64,000 nt of DNA, from NCBI RefSeq assembly GCF_001428865.1, contig NZ_LMIV01000004.1, positions 4,061-68,060 of the forward strand, read 5' to 3'. Under the pieces are notes generated by a model, which was not told the origin of the DNA, did not search any database, and saw only the letters and a program-made list of their open reading frames with translations. Below, piece after piece: positions 25,462 to 34,028 of this stretch. The position numbers and the translations under genes are program-made. Positions within the stretch are counted from its first letter, which is position 1. Each line of letters opens with the position of its first letter. This stretch comes from Sphingomonas sp. Root241. GTDB lineage: Bacteria; Pseudomonadota; Alphaproteobacteria; Sphingomonadales; Sphingomonadaceae.

Positions 25462-26367
25462 ATGGATGCAAAGCTGAGTGGAGGATCGGACAGGGCGCGG
25501 GCGCTGGCACTTTTCTCCGCCGTCGTGGAGGGCGGCAGTTTTTCGGCGGCCGGACGCGCCCTCGACATGAGCCCCTCCGCCGTCAGCCGCGCGGTCGACC
25601 GGATCGAGGCGCGGTTGGGGGTCAGGCTCTTGCTACGGTCGACCCGGGCGCTGTCTCTCACCGCGGAGGGCCAGGCCTATTTGCAGGCGGCACGCCGCAT
25701 CCTGACCGACCTCGACGATGTCGAGCAACAGATCGCAGACCAGGGTGCGCCGCGCGGGCGGCTGCGGATCAACGCCGCGCTCTCTCACGGCCGCCTTTGC
25801 GTCGTGCCGCTGCTGGGGGAGTTCGCCGCCCGCTTTCCGCATATCCTGATCGACATCGCGCTCAACGACGCGCTGGTGGACGTCGCCGGCGGACAGGCGG
25901 ATGTCGCGATCCGCTTCGGTCCCCTGCCGGACAGTTCGCTCACCGCCCGAAAGCTGGGTGAGACCCGGCGCGTGATCGTGGCGTCGCCGGAATATCTGGC
26001 GCGACATGGACGACCGGAAGTTCCCGAGGACCTGCACCGCTTCAACTGCCTCAACTTCAATTTCCGTCGCGTGGAGCCGATCTGGCCATTCCGGAGAGAG
26101 GGGCGGGACTTCGCTTTGTCCGTCGCAGGCAATATCGAGGCGAACAACGGCGAGACCCTGGGCCAGCTGGCGGCCGCGGGCGTCGGCATCGCCCGGATCG
26201 GCCGCTTCAGCGTGGAAACGGAGATCGCCGACGGCAGGCTCGTGCCGCTTCTCGAGGAATTCAACCCAGGCGACGTGGAGCAGATCCACGCGGTATTTGT
26301 CGGGGGCGTCAGCACGCCGGCTCGCGTCCGCGTCTTCGTGGATTTCCTCGCGGTGCGCTTGCGCTGA
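25462..26367 (+). CDS. LysR-type transcriptional regulator
   Basis: This 301-residue regulator has an N-terminal winged helix-turn-helix (LALFSAVVEGGSFSAAGRALDMSPSAVSRAVDRIEARLGVRLLLR, about residues 14-58) and a substrate-binding domain of the periplasmic-binding-protein type. GAAGGA precedes the ATG by eight bases. It is transcribed away from the aldo/keto reductase and exporter, so it most likely controls them. The effector is unknown. It is close to the large YafC/DsdC-like subgroup that regulates oxidoreductases. Confidence 0.92.
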   Translation: MDAKLSGGSDRARALALFSAVVEGGSFSAAGRALDMSPSAVSRAVDRIEARLGVRLLLRSTRALSLTAEGQAYLQAARRILTDLDDVEQQIADQGAPRGRLRINAALSHGRLCVVPLLGEFAARFPHILIDIALNDALVDVAGGQADVAIRFGPLPDSSLTARKLGETRRVIVASPEYLARHGRPEVPEDLHRFNCLNFNFRRVEPIWPFRREGRDFALSVAGNIEANNGETLGQLAAAGVGIARIGRFSVETEIADGRLVPLLEEFNPGDVEQIHAVFVGGVSTPARVRVFVDFLAVRLR

Positions 26368-28029
26368 CTAAGGGCGGCCAGGCGCGGGCGGGGCCAATTC
26401 GAAGATATGGACGGTCGGACCCGCGCGCTGCCCCTCGGCGGGGGTAATGACGGCGCGAAGCCTGCCGCCTTGCGTGAGCGTTGCATATCGGCGCCATTCG
26501 GTCGCGAAATCGGCCTGCGCGTCGCGATAGCGGTCATAATGGGTCAGCACCGCATAGCGCGCGCGGCAGCTTTCGAGGCGCGGCGGGGGGACGCTCGCCA
26601 GATCGACGATCGGACTGCCCGACCGTAATGTTTCCACCTCGGCATAGCGGATTCGACCCGCGAGCATCGCCCGGGCATCGACGCATCCCGCACTGCCCAG
26701 TGGAAACAGCAATTTCCAGGGTCCGTCGACCAGGTCGAGCGCCGCGTGCTCGACAAGGATCGTCGCGTCGGACGGAACATGCGCGCGGACCCACGCCGAG
26801 GCGAGCTGGCGGGTATCGTTCGCGCGCGCGACGGCGCGATCCTGCACCGGCGGAAGCATCGGCAGGATCAGGAGCAGGCCGGCGACCGGCTCGACGAGCC
26901 GCAACGGGCGGCCCGTCCAGGCGCGCGCCATATCCGAAAGTGCGTGCACAGCGTGTCCCGCCATGATCGCGACGAAGGGCAGCAGCGGCACCAGCCAGCG
27001 CTCCCAGCGCAGCGCCTGGATCGAGATCAGTACGGCGAAGGCGCATACGCCCGGCAACAGCGCGATCGCCGGCCCGCGATTGCGCCGCGACAGCAGGATC
27101 GCGCCGAAAATGGCCAGCGCGACAACGGCCGCGCCGAACGATCCGGACAGCGAGCGCAGATACCATCCGATATTGTCGAGCAGACCGCCTCCCGTCGATC
27201 CCGGATGCACCGGCCGCGCCTCCCCGGTCAGGTTTCGAACGACCGCGGGATAATCGAGCAGCAGATAGGGCGAGGCCAGGAACAGGGTCGCCACGGCCGC
27301 GCCGGTGAACAGGAGCAGGTTCCGCGCTTCGCGCTTCCCTTGCCCGATGCGCCAGATTCCGGCGACGATGGGGCTCAGAGCGATCGTCGCGGCGGGCCAT
27401 TTGGTGGCGCAGCCGAGTCCGACGAAGATGCCGGCCAGCAGAGTGTCGCGCAGCCTGCCGTTCTCGGCGATCGAGAGCGAGGAAGACAGGCAGAGCAGCA
27501 TGAAGACGCTGGCCTGGATGTCGGTGCGAATGAGCTGCGAATATTCGATATGCACGGCGTTGACCGCCAGGAAGGCCGCGGCCAGCAATCCGGTTTGCGT
27601 GCCGCCGATCCGCCGGCCGAGCCGCCACGTCAGATAGACGCAGACGACCCCGCAGGCCGCGATGAGCAGCCTGGCCGGAAGGAACAGGATGCCCGGATCG
27701 GCATAGACCGCGCGCACGAACGCGTCGGTATCGGCATAGCGGCCGGTGGCGATGCCGATACTGCCGACGATCAGGTCGATCAGCGCGAGGCAATAGAGCG
27801 TGATCGTGCCCGGGTGACCGAACCAGCCGGGGTTCAGGCTGTTGTTCCGCAGCATCTCGATCGCGGTCATCATGAACAGCGGTTCGTCGGGGTCGTTGAG
27901 CGCGGGAAGCCCGAAGCCGATCCCGTGAACGCGCAGCCCCGCCGCCGCCAGCAGGATCGACAGCAATATGCCGCGTTGCGTCCAGGAATCGCGGATCCGC
28001 TTACGGGCTGGGAGGAAGGATAACGTCAT
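26368..28029 (-). CDS. Glycosyltransferase family 39-like membrane protein
   Basis: This 553-residue multispanning protein has an early loop LPALNDPDEPLFMMTAIEML carrying the acidic pair expected of GT39/ArnT-like lipid-linked sugar transferases. About ten membrane segments are followed by a periplasmic C-terminal domain. The ATG at 28029 was chosen over an upstream one because the extra 47 residues would be charged and would run into the divergent rfbF promoter region. It lies at the edge of the polysaccharide region and may add a sugar to a cell-surface glycan. Its stop directly abuts the LysR gene end. Confidence 0.75.
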   Translation of the reverse strand: MTLSFLPARKRIRDSWTQRGILLSILLAAAGLRVHGIGFGLPALNDPDEPLFMMTAIEMLRNNSLNPGWFGHPGTITLYCLALIDLIVGSIGIATGRYADTDAFVRAVYADPGILFLPARLLIAACGVVCVYLTWRLGRRIGGTQTGLLAAAFLAVNAVHIEYSQLIRTDIQASVFMLLCLSSSLSIAENGRLRDTLLAGIFVGLGCATKWPAATIALSPIVAGIWRIGQGKREARNLLLFTGAAVATLFLASPYLLLDYPAVVRNLTGEARPVHPGSTGGGLLDNIGWYLRSLSGSFGAAVVALAIFGAILLSRRNRGPAIALLPGVCAFAVLISIQALRWERWLVPLLPFVAIMAGHAVHALSDMARAWTGRPLRLVEPVAGLLLILPMLPPVQDRAVARANDTRQLASAWVRAHVPSDATILVEHAALDLVDGPWKLLFPLGSAGCVDARAMLAGRIRYAEVETLRSGSPIVDLASVPPPRLESCRARYAVLTHYDRYRDAQADFATEWRRYATLTQGGRLRAVITPAEGQRAGPTVHIFELAPPAPGRP

Positions 28030-28057
28030 CGTGCTGAAGTGATGACGTGGAGTGACG

Positions 28058-28831
28058 ATGCGAACCGTAATCCTGGCCGGCGGTCTGGGCACCCGGCTCG
28101 GCGAAGAGACGTCGGTGCGGCCGAAGCCGATGGTCGAGATCGGCGGCATGCCGATCCTCTGGCATATCATGAAAATCTATTCGTCGAGCGGTTTCAACGA
28201 CTTCGTCGTGTGCCTCGGCTATAAGGGCTATCTGATCAAGGAGTTCTTCGCGAACTATTTCCTCCACACCTCCGACGTGACGATCGACCTGCGCGGCGGC
28301 AACGGCATGGAAGTCCATTATGCCCGCAGCGAGCCGTGGCGGATCACTTTGGTCGAGACCGGCGCGACGACGATGACCGGCGGGCGCCTGGCTGCGATCC
28401 GCCCCTATCTCGATCCCGATGAGCCGTTCTGCTTCACGTATGGCGACGGTGTCGCTGACATCGACGTTGGCGCGCTGGTCGATTTCCACAAGCGGCATGG
28501 ACTGCGCGCGACGATCACTTCGGTGTCGCCGCCGGGCCGCTTCGGTGCGCTCGAGTTCGATGCGGGCAAGGTGGTCGACTTCAAGGAGAAGCCTGCGGGC
28601 GATGGCGGCCAGATCAATGGCGGGTTCTTCGTCGCCGATCCCTCGGTGCTCGATCTGGTCGACGGTCCGGATACCGTTTGGGAGGCCGGGCCGCTCGAGC
28701 GGCTGGCGCGCGGCGGGGAACTGATGGGATACCGCCACGACGGTTTCTGGCAGCCGATGGATACGCTGCGCGACAAGATGTATCTCGACGAATTGTGGAA
28801 GACGGGCAACGCCCCGTGGAAGCGCTGGTGA
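28058..28831 (+). CDS. rfbF: Glucose-1-phosphate cytidylyltransferase RfbF
   Basis: This 257-residue enzyme makes CDP-glucose from CTP and glucose 1-phosphate. The nucleotide-binding start is VILAGGLGTRLGEETSVRPKPMVEIGG. Family motifs SSGFNDFVVCLGYKGYLIKEFF, FCFTYGDGVADID and GGFFVADPSVLD are all present. The ATG at 28058 has GGAG five bases upstream; a GTG at 28052 is less likely. It overlaps rfbG by four bases, giving a two-gene CDP-sugar unit. Confidence 0.95.
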   Translation: MRTVILAGGLGTRLGEETSVRPKPMVEIGGMPILWHIMKIYSSSGFNDFVVCLGYKGYLIKEFFANYFLHTSDVTIDLRGGNGMEVHYARSEPWRITLVETGATTMTGGRLAAIRPYLDPDEPFCFTYGDGVADIDVGALVDFHKRHGLRATITSVSPPGRFGALEFDAGKVVDFKEKPAGDGGQINGGFFVADPSVLDLVDGPDTVWEAGPLERLARGGELMGYRHDGFWQPMDTLRDKMYLDELWKTGNAPWKRW

Positions 28832-29901
28832 ACAGCTGGCGCGGGCGCCGCGTGCTCGTGACCGGGCACACCGGTTTCAAGGGCAGCTGGCTAAGCCTGT
28901 GGCTCAACGCCCTAGGCGCCGAAGTCACCGGCTTCGCCTTGCCGCCGCCGAGCGAACCGAGCCTGTTCGCGGCAGCGCGCATCGACCAGATCGTCCACCA
29001 TGTCGAGGGCGACATCCGCGATCTGACCGCGGTGCGCGCGGTTGTCGAGGCATCACGGCCGGAGCTGATCTTCCATCTCGCCGCGCAGCCGCTGGTACGC
29101 ATTTCCTACCGCGAGCCGGTCGAGACCTATGCCACCAACGTGATGGGGACGGTGCATCTGCTCGAGGCAGCGCGCCGCGCGCCCGGCGTTAAGGCGATCG
29201 TCTGCGTCACCAGCGACAAATGCTACGAGAATCGCGAATGGGTCTGGCCTTATCGCGAGAGCGATCCGATGGGCGGGCACGACCCCTATAGCAGCAGCAA
29301 GGGGTGCGCGGAGCTGGTCGCGGCGGCGTATCGCAGCTCGTTCTTCGCCAATGGGCCCGCGCTTGCCACAGTCCGCGCCGGCAACGTCATCGGCGGCGGC
29401 GACTGGGCCGAGGACCGGCTGGTGCCGGACCTCGTCCGCGCCTTCGAGGCGGGCGCCGCGCCGCTGATCCGTTCACCCGATGCGGTGCGGCCATGGCAGC
29501 ATGTGTTGGAAGCTCTAGGTGGTTATCTCCAGATTGCGGAGCGACTGCTCGCCGGGGAACGCCAGTTCGCCGATGCGTGGAATTTCGGACCTTCGGATGA
29601 CGATACGCGGCCCGTTTCGTGGATCGTCGAGCGGATGCGCGCGGCTTGGGGCGGTGCGCCGCAGCCACAGGCCGATCATGGTTCGCGGGTGCACGAGGCA
29701 GGCCTGCTGCGACTGGACTGCTCGAAGGCGCGGGCGGCGCTGGGTTGGCGGCCGGCGTTGAACCTCGAACAGACGCTCGACTGGATCGTCGCCTGGCACA
29801 AGGCGACCGGCCGCGGGGAGGATGCGCGCGCAGTCACCCTCGCGCAGATCGCCGCTTATTCGGCCGCCGCCAGCCAGGGTTCGCTGTCCGTCGCAGCCTG
29901 A
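28828..29901 (+). CDS. rfbG: CDP-glucose 4,6-dehydratase RfbG
   Basis: This 357-residue NAD-dependent short-chain dehydratase converts CDP-glucose to CDP-4-keto-6-deoxyglucose. The Rossmann motif VTGHTGFKGSW lies at the N-terminus and the catalytic YSSSK segment follows GGHDP. The product pocket has GGGDWAEDRLVPDLVRA. The GTG start overlaps the rfbF stop. The 3' end overlaps the convergent methyltransferase gene by 46 bases. No RfbH-type 3-dehydratase is in the window, so the pathway apparently does not proceed to a 3,6-dideoxy sugar here. Confidence 0.95.
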   Translation: MNSWRGRRVLVTGHTGFKGSWLSLWLNALGAEVTGFALPPPSEPSLFAAARIDQIVHHVEGDIRDLTAVRAVVEASRPELIFHLAAQPLVRISYREPVETYATNVMGTVHLLEAARRAPGVKAIVCVTSDKCYENREWVWPYRESDPMGGHDPYSSSKGCAELVAAAYRSSFFANGPALATVRAGNVIGGGDWAEDRLVPDLVRAFEAGAAPLIRSPDAVRPWQHVLEALGGYLQIAERLLAGERQFADAWNFGPSDDDTRPVSWIVERMRAAWGGAPQPQADHGSRVHEAGLLRLDCSKARAALGWRPALNLEQTLDWIVAWHKATGRGEDARAVTLAQIAAYSAAASQGSLSVAA

Positions 29902-30803
29902 GCCGGGGCGGTCGCCAGCGTGAGCATGTTGCCCAGCCGCAGGCCCAGCGAGACATCGGGCAGCGGTACGAGGTCGAGCTTCAGGCCCAGCGTCCACGCC
30001 GCCTGGCGCACGAGGAACGGCAGCGGGAAATAGTTGCGGCTGCGCGTCACCTGTACTCCCGCATAGCCGGCGCGGCCGAGCAACGCGGTGATCGTCGCCG
30101 GATTGTAGAGCTCGGGATGCTGGAGGCAGAAGGGCGGCCAGCGCGTGCCCATCACGCGGCGCAGCAGCGACTTCTCGTTATGCGTCACGATCAGCAGCGT
30201 GCCGCCGGGCCGCAGCTTGGCGCGGATCTGCGTCAACATCGCCAGCGGGTCGAGCAAGTGATCGAGCACATGCACCATCACCGCCAATCCCACCGAGCGA
30301 TCGGGCACGGGTGACAGGTCGTCCATGTCGGTGAGCAGGGTCGCCGGTTCGCCTCCAGCCGAGGCGCGGAGCGTGTCATGGATCGCGCGGTTGGGTTCGA
30401 ACAGCCAGAAATGCTCGAAGCTTCCGCGTGTCGTCGCCTCGCGGACGATATGGCCGGCGTCCGGTCCTATCTCGAGATAGCCTCCGTCGAACTCACCTCG
30501 GACCGCGTCGAAATAGCCTTTCTGGGTAGCCGCGATGGCATCATTGGAGACGATCTCCATGTTGGGCGCCATGCTCGAATAGAGTTTTCCGAGCCGTTCG
30601 CGATCGAAGAATGCCGGGTTGTAGAGCAGCCCGCAGCCGAGGCAGCGATGATAGGTGAAGAAGCGTTTCTCGCTGAACAGGCCGGACCAAAAGGGGCGTA
30701 ATGCCTCGACGGTCATGGTTTCGGCGCGAACCGGGCTGTGCGCTTCCTCGCGCGTGTGGCTGACGCCGCAGGCGGGGCAGGCGCGCTGGAGGAATTCGCT
30801 CAT
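29856..30803 (-). CDS. SAM-dependent methyltransferase with zinc-ribbon N-terminus
   Basis: This 315-residue protein begins with a two-pair cysteine module (CPACG near residue 9 and CLGCGLLYNP near 55). A class I methyltransferase domain follows with YLEIGPDAGHIV as the SAM-binding loop and LRPGGTLLIVTHNE as a later strand. This layout resembles sugar C-methyltransferases of deoxysugar pathways. It is the last gene of the ten-gene polysaccharide operon. Acting on the CDP-4-keto sugar made by RfbFG is plausible but unproven. Confidence 0.8.
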   Translation of the reverse strand: MSEFLQRACPACGVSHTREEAHSPVRAETMTVEALRPFWSGLFSEKRFFTYHRCLGCGLLYNPAFFDRERLGKLYSSMAPNMEIVSNDAIAATQKGYFDAVRGEFDGGYLEIGPDAGHIVREATTRGSFEHFWLFEPNRAIHDTLRASAGGEPATLLTDMDDLSPVPDRSVGLAVMVHVLDHLLDPLAMLTQIRAKLRPGGTLLIVTHNEKSLLRRVMGTRWPPFCLQHPELYNPATITALLGRAGYAGVQVTRSRNYFPLPFLVRQAAWTLGLKLDLVPLPDVSLGLRLGNMLTLATAPAQAATDSEPWLAAAE

Positions 30804-31204
30804 ACGAGGCCCCCGGCGGATCGGAAGGTGACGCGGCTATGCCAGAACCAGCTGCCGAGGATCAGAAGCGCAGTGAAGCCGAGCTGCGCGATGATCGGAG
30901 GCACGCCGCCGAGCTCGACCAGCAGCGGCAGCGCAGCCCAGTTCGCGGCGTAGTTGAACAGGTAGAAGCCGGAGAAAGTACCGAACTCGCGCGCCAGATT
31001 GCCGCGGGTACGAAACACGCCGATCTTGTAGGTCGCGAAAGCGAAACACAGGCTGATCGCCTGCGCGACGCCGAGCGCGATCAGATAGTGCGTGTGGAAC
31101 GCGGGAACGCTCCACAGCAGCAGCGGATAGATCGCCAGCCCGAACGCGGTGTTCGCCGCGCCGGCGAGCAGGAAGCGCAGCGGACGCTCGGCGCGAGCCA
31201 TCAT
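30800..31204 (-). CDS. GtrA-family membrane protein
   Basis: This 134-residue protein has four membrane segments, the size and layout of GtrA. The start FLLAGAANTAFGLAIYPLLLW and the basic loop FATYKIGVFRTRGN match the family. GtrA-like proteins are thought to help move lipid-linked sugars across the inner membrane in glycan modification. It overlaps both neighbours by four bases, with the GT2 and multispanning transferase of the same operon as likely partners. Confidence 0.9.
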   Translation of the reverse strand: MMARAERPLRFLLAGAANTAFGLAIYPLLLWSVPAFHTHYLIALGVAQAISLCFAFATYKIGVFRTRGNLAREFGTFSGFYLFNYAANWAALPLLVELGGVPPIIAQLGFTALLILGSWFWHSRVTFRSAGGLV

Positions 31205-33021
31205 TCCTCCTCCAGCAACGCGATGCGCATGTTCTCGCGCAGCGTTTCGCGCGGCAGGAACGGCGAGAGGTCTTCCAGCGGCGGCGAGGTTATCCGACCA
31301 TCGGGGTGCGCCTTGGCGCTGAGCTTGGGAGCGAAGGCGACATGCTCGTCGACCATGATCTCGCAGACCACCGGCCCTTCGGCGGCAAGTGCGTCGGCGA
31401 TCGCGCCGGGAAGTTCGTTGTGCGATTCCGTGCGGAAATAGGCGAAGCCGAACGCCGCCGCGACCTTGGAGAAATCGGGGAAGGTGACGTTGCTCTTGGG
31501 CCCGCCGCCGACCTCGACGCCGTTGAAGAAGTTCCGGTGCGTCTGGAAGATGGACACGTAACCGTTATTGTTGATCAGGAAGACCTTCACCGGGAGGCCG
31601 TAGCCCGCGATGGTCTGCATCTCCTGCAGGTTCATCATGATGCTGCCGTCGCCGGCGATCGCGATCACGCGCTGCTTGCCGCCGGTCGCCGCGCACACCC
31701 CGATCGCGGCGGGAAGGTCATAGCCCATCGTCGCGCAGCCGGAGTTGGTCCATAGCCGCTGCCCCCGCTTGATCTCGGCGACCTGGAAGCTGACCACGCA
31801 GGCGCTGCCGTTGCCGGTGACCACGACATCGTCTTCGCCGAGCTGCGCGAACAATGCGTCCATCGCGGCATAAGGATGGATCGAGGGACCGTGGTCGCGA
31901 TATTCCGGCAGCATCGCGGGGAAGCGCCGGACGCGCTCGCGCGACCATTCCAGCCATTCCTGGTGTTCCGGCGTCGGCCCCGCATAGGGCGCTTCGACCA
32001 GGGCGGGGATCAAGTCGGCGAGGTCCGCCACGACGGGCATATCGGGCGACACGGTCGGCTTGCGCAGCTCCACCGGATCGATGTCGACCCAGATCTTGTA
32101 CGCCTCGCGCGCGAAGGTCTTCCAATTGTAGCTGACCTGGCGGATGTTGAGCCGGCTGCCGAGTATCAGCAGCAAGTCGGCGCTTTGCGTCACCATGTTG
32201 CCGCCGCGGTCGCCGACCGTGCCGGGCCGCCCGGCATAGAGCGGATGCGCGTTCCACAGCACGTCATGCGCGTTCCAGCCAGTGACGACCGGCACGCCGA
32301 GCTTCTCGATCAGCCGGAGGAAATCGGCATGCGCGCCGCTCAGCCGCACGCCGCTGCCGGCGAAGACGACAGGGCGCTCGGCCGCCCGGAGCTTCTCCAG
32401 AATGGTAGTTGCCGTCGCGCCGAGATCGGTCGCCTTCCACGGCTCGTCGAGCTCGGCCGGATCGAACCCGGCAAGCTGATCGGGATCGATCTTCGCCGCC
32501 TGGACGTCGAGCGGAATGTCGAGCCACACCGGACCGGGCCGGCCGGACGTGGCGAGGTAGAGCGCCTTTTCGAGATGGTAGCGGATGCTGAGGGGGTCGA
32601 GGACCATCGTGACGTATTTGGTTATCGGGCGGACGAGCTCCTCGATGTCGAGCTCCTGATCGCCGAACTGGCGCAAGGGCAGGCCGGTGGCGCGGACAGT
32701 GGTTTCGGTCTTCACCTGGCCCGAGATCACCAGCATGCCGATCGAATCGACATAGGCGCCGTAGACGCCGGTGATCGCATTGGTGCCGCCGGGCCCCGAC
32801 GTGACGTTGACCACGGCGAGGCGGTTGGTCAGCCGGTAATAGGCCTCGGCCGCCATCGACAGCGCCTGCTCGTGATGGGTGAACGTCGTCCTGAGCTTCG
32901 AATGCGTCCCGAGCGCGTGGTTGAGGTGCATCGCGCCGCCGCCGGTGAGCATGAAGACATGGTCGATGCCGTGCGCGGCGAGCCGTTCGGCCACCCAGTC
33001 GGCGAGCTTCACTTTAGTCAT
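31201..33021 (-). CDS. Thiamine-diphosphate enzyme, acetolactate synthase/YerE-like
   Basis: This 606-residue enzyme of the pyruvate-decarboxylating ThDP family has the activating Glu in THHEQALSMAAEAYYR. The cofactor motif is GDGSIMMNLQEMQTIAGYGLPVKVFLINNNGY. The start at 33021 overlaps the epimerase stop. Although it resembles acetolactate synthase, there is no regulatory subunit or ilv gene nearby; it lies inside a polysaccharide operon facing rfbFG. Known relatives such as YerE transfer a two-carbon unit from pyruvate to a CDP-4-keto sugar. Branched-sugar synthesis is therefore the best hypothesis. Confidence 0.82.
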   Translation of the reverse strand: MTKVKLADWVAERLAAHGIDHVFMLTGGGAMHLNHALGTHSKLRTTFTHHEQALSMAAEAYYRLTNRLAVVNVTSGPGGTNAITGVYGAYVDSIGMLVISGQVKTETTVRATGLPLRQFGDQELDIEELVRPITKYVTMVLDPLSIRYHLEKALYLATSGRPGPVWLDIPLDVQAAKIDPDQLAGFDPAELDEPWKATDLGATATTILEKLRAAERPVVFAGSGVRLSGAHADFLRLIEKLGVPVVTGWNAHDVLWNAHPLYAGRPGTVGDRGGNMVTQSADLLLILGSRLNIRQVSYNWKTFAREAYKIWVDIDPVELRKPTVSPDMPVVADLADLIPALVEAPYAGPTPEHQEWLEWSRERVRRFPAMLPEYRDHGPSIHPYAAMDALFAQLGEDDVVVTGNGSACVVSFQVAEIKRGQRLWTNSGCATMGYDLPAAIGVCAATGGKQRVIAIAGDGSIMMNLQEMQTIAGYGLPVKVFLINNNGYVSIFQTHRNFFNGVEVGGGPKSNVTFPDFSKVAAAFGFAYFRTESHNELPGAIADALAAEGPVVCEIMVDEHVAFAPKLSAKAHPDGRITSPPLEDLSPFLPRETLRENMRIALLEEE

Positions 33022-34028
33022 GGTTTCCATCCGTTGGAGAGCGCGGTGCGGCGGATCGCGTCGTCGAGGCTGGTCGTCGCGGTGACGCCGAGTTCGGCGC
33101 GAATGCGCGCGGTAGAGGGTACGTAGCGACCGGGGTTCCAGCCGGGGTCGGGCTTGCCGAGGATCTCGACGCCGGGGCCGCCGAGCAGCGACGCGGTGCG
33201 GCGCGCCAGTTCGGCGATCGACACCGCTTCTTCCGAACCGACATTGCAGACCGCGCCGGGCTTGCCGGCAATGAGCAGCGTCCACAGCCATACGGTGAGG
33301 TCGGCGGCATAGAGGTACGAGCGTACGGCCTCGCCCGATCCCACGACGCGGATCGTCCGCTTTTGCATCGCGTCACGGATGAAATTGCCCGCGGCGAAAT
33401 GGGTGTCGAGCGAGAGGAGGGGGCCGAGCAATGCGAAGATGCGCGCGCTGACCACATCCAAGCCGAATTGCTTCGCGTAGATCGCGCAGAGCATCTCCGC
33501 GGCGCGCTTGCCCTCGCCATAGGCCGAGAGCGGGTCGCAGGGATCGGGGCCGCCGCGCCAGTCCTCGGCGACGTGCGTTATGTGCTGTGGCTGTGCGCCA
33601 TAGACCGCGCCCGAGCTCAGGAAGAAGAAGCGTGCGCGGCAGTCCGTGGCAAGATCGAGCGCGCGCCGGGTTCCCTGGACGATCGTGTCGAACATCCGGC
33701 GCGGGTCGTTGGCGTTGAGCGCTGCGCTTGCATCGGTCGCCGCGTGGATGACATGCGTATAGTCGTTGGCAGGAGTGGTGAAGCTCGTCGTATCTCCGGC
33801 GACAAGACGGAAGCGTGCGGCGAGGTGCGGCACGCGTTCGGCAAAACTGTCGGGATCGCGGCTGAGCAAAGTCACTTGGGCATCGACGCTCGAGCGGGCC
33901 AGCGCTTCGAGCATCCAGCGGCCGATGAATCCGGTGCCGCCGGTCATGAAGATCCGCGCCCCGGAAAGCCGCGGCCAGAGCGGCGCGAGCGCCTTATCGA
34001 TCGCCGCGAGGTCCTGTCCGAAGATCAT
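33018..34028 (-). CDS. NAD-dependent sugar epimerase/dehydratase
   Basis: This 336-residue extended short-chain dehydrogenase has the Rossmann loop MTGGTGFIGRW near residue 29 and the catalytic Tyr-x-x-x-Lys (YGEGK). The preceding FFFLSSGAVYG supplies the Ser. The family acts on nucleotide sugars. Between the ThDP enzyme and a transferase, it may reduce or epimerise the CDP-4-keto or branched sugar, as YerF-type reductases do, but substrate cannot be deduced. It overlaps both neighbours by four bases. Confidence 0.85.
   Translation of the reverse strand: MIFGQDLAAIDKALAPLWPRLSGARIFMTGGTGFIGRWMLEALARSSVDAQVTLLSRDPDSFAERVPHLAARFRLVAGDTTSFTTPANDYTHVIHAATDASAALNANDPRRMFDTIVQGTRRALDLATDCRARFFFLSSGAVYGAQPQHITHVAEDWRGGPDPCDPLSAYGEGKRAAEMLCAIYAKQFGLDVVSARIFALLGPLLSLDTHFAAGNFIRDAMQKRTIRVVGSGEAVRSYLYAADLTVWLWTLLIAGKPGAVCNVGSEEAVSIAELARRTASLLGGPGVEILGKPDPGWNPGRYVPSTARIRAELGVTATTSLDDAIRRTALSNGWKP

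Noticed and set aside
31201..33021. Biosynthetic acetolactate synthase (ilvB)
   Set aside because: No small subunit or other branched-chain amino acid gene is adjacent and the gene is embedded in a glycan operon.
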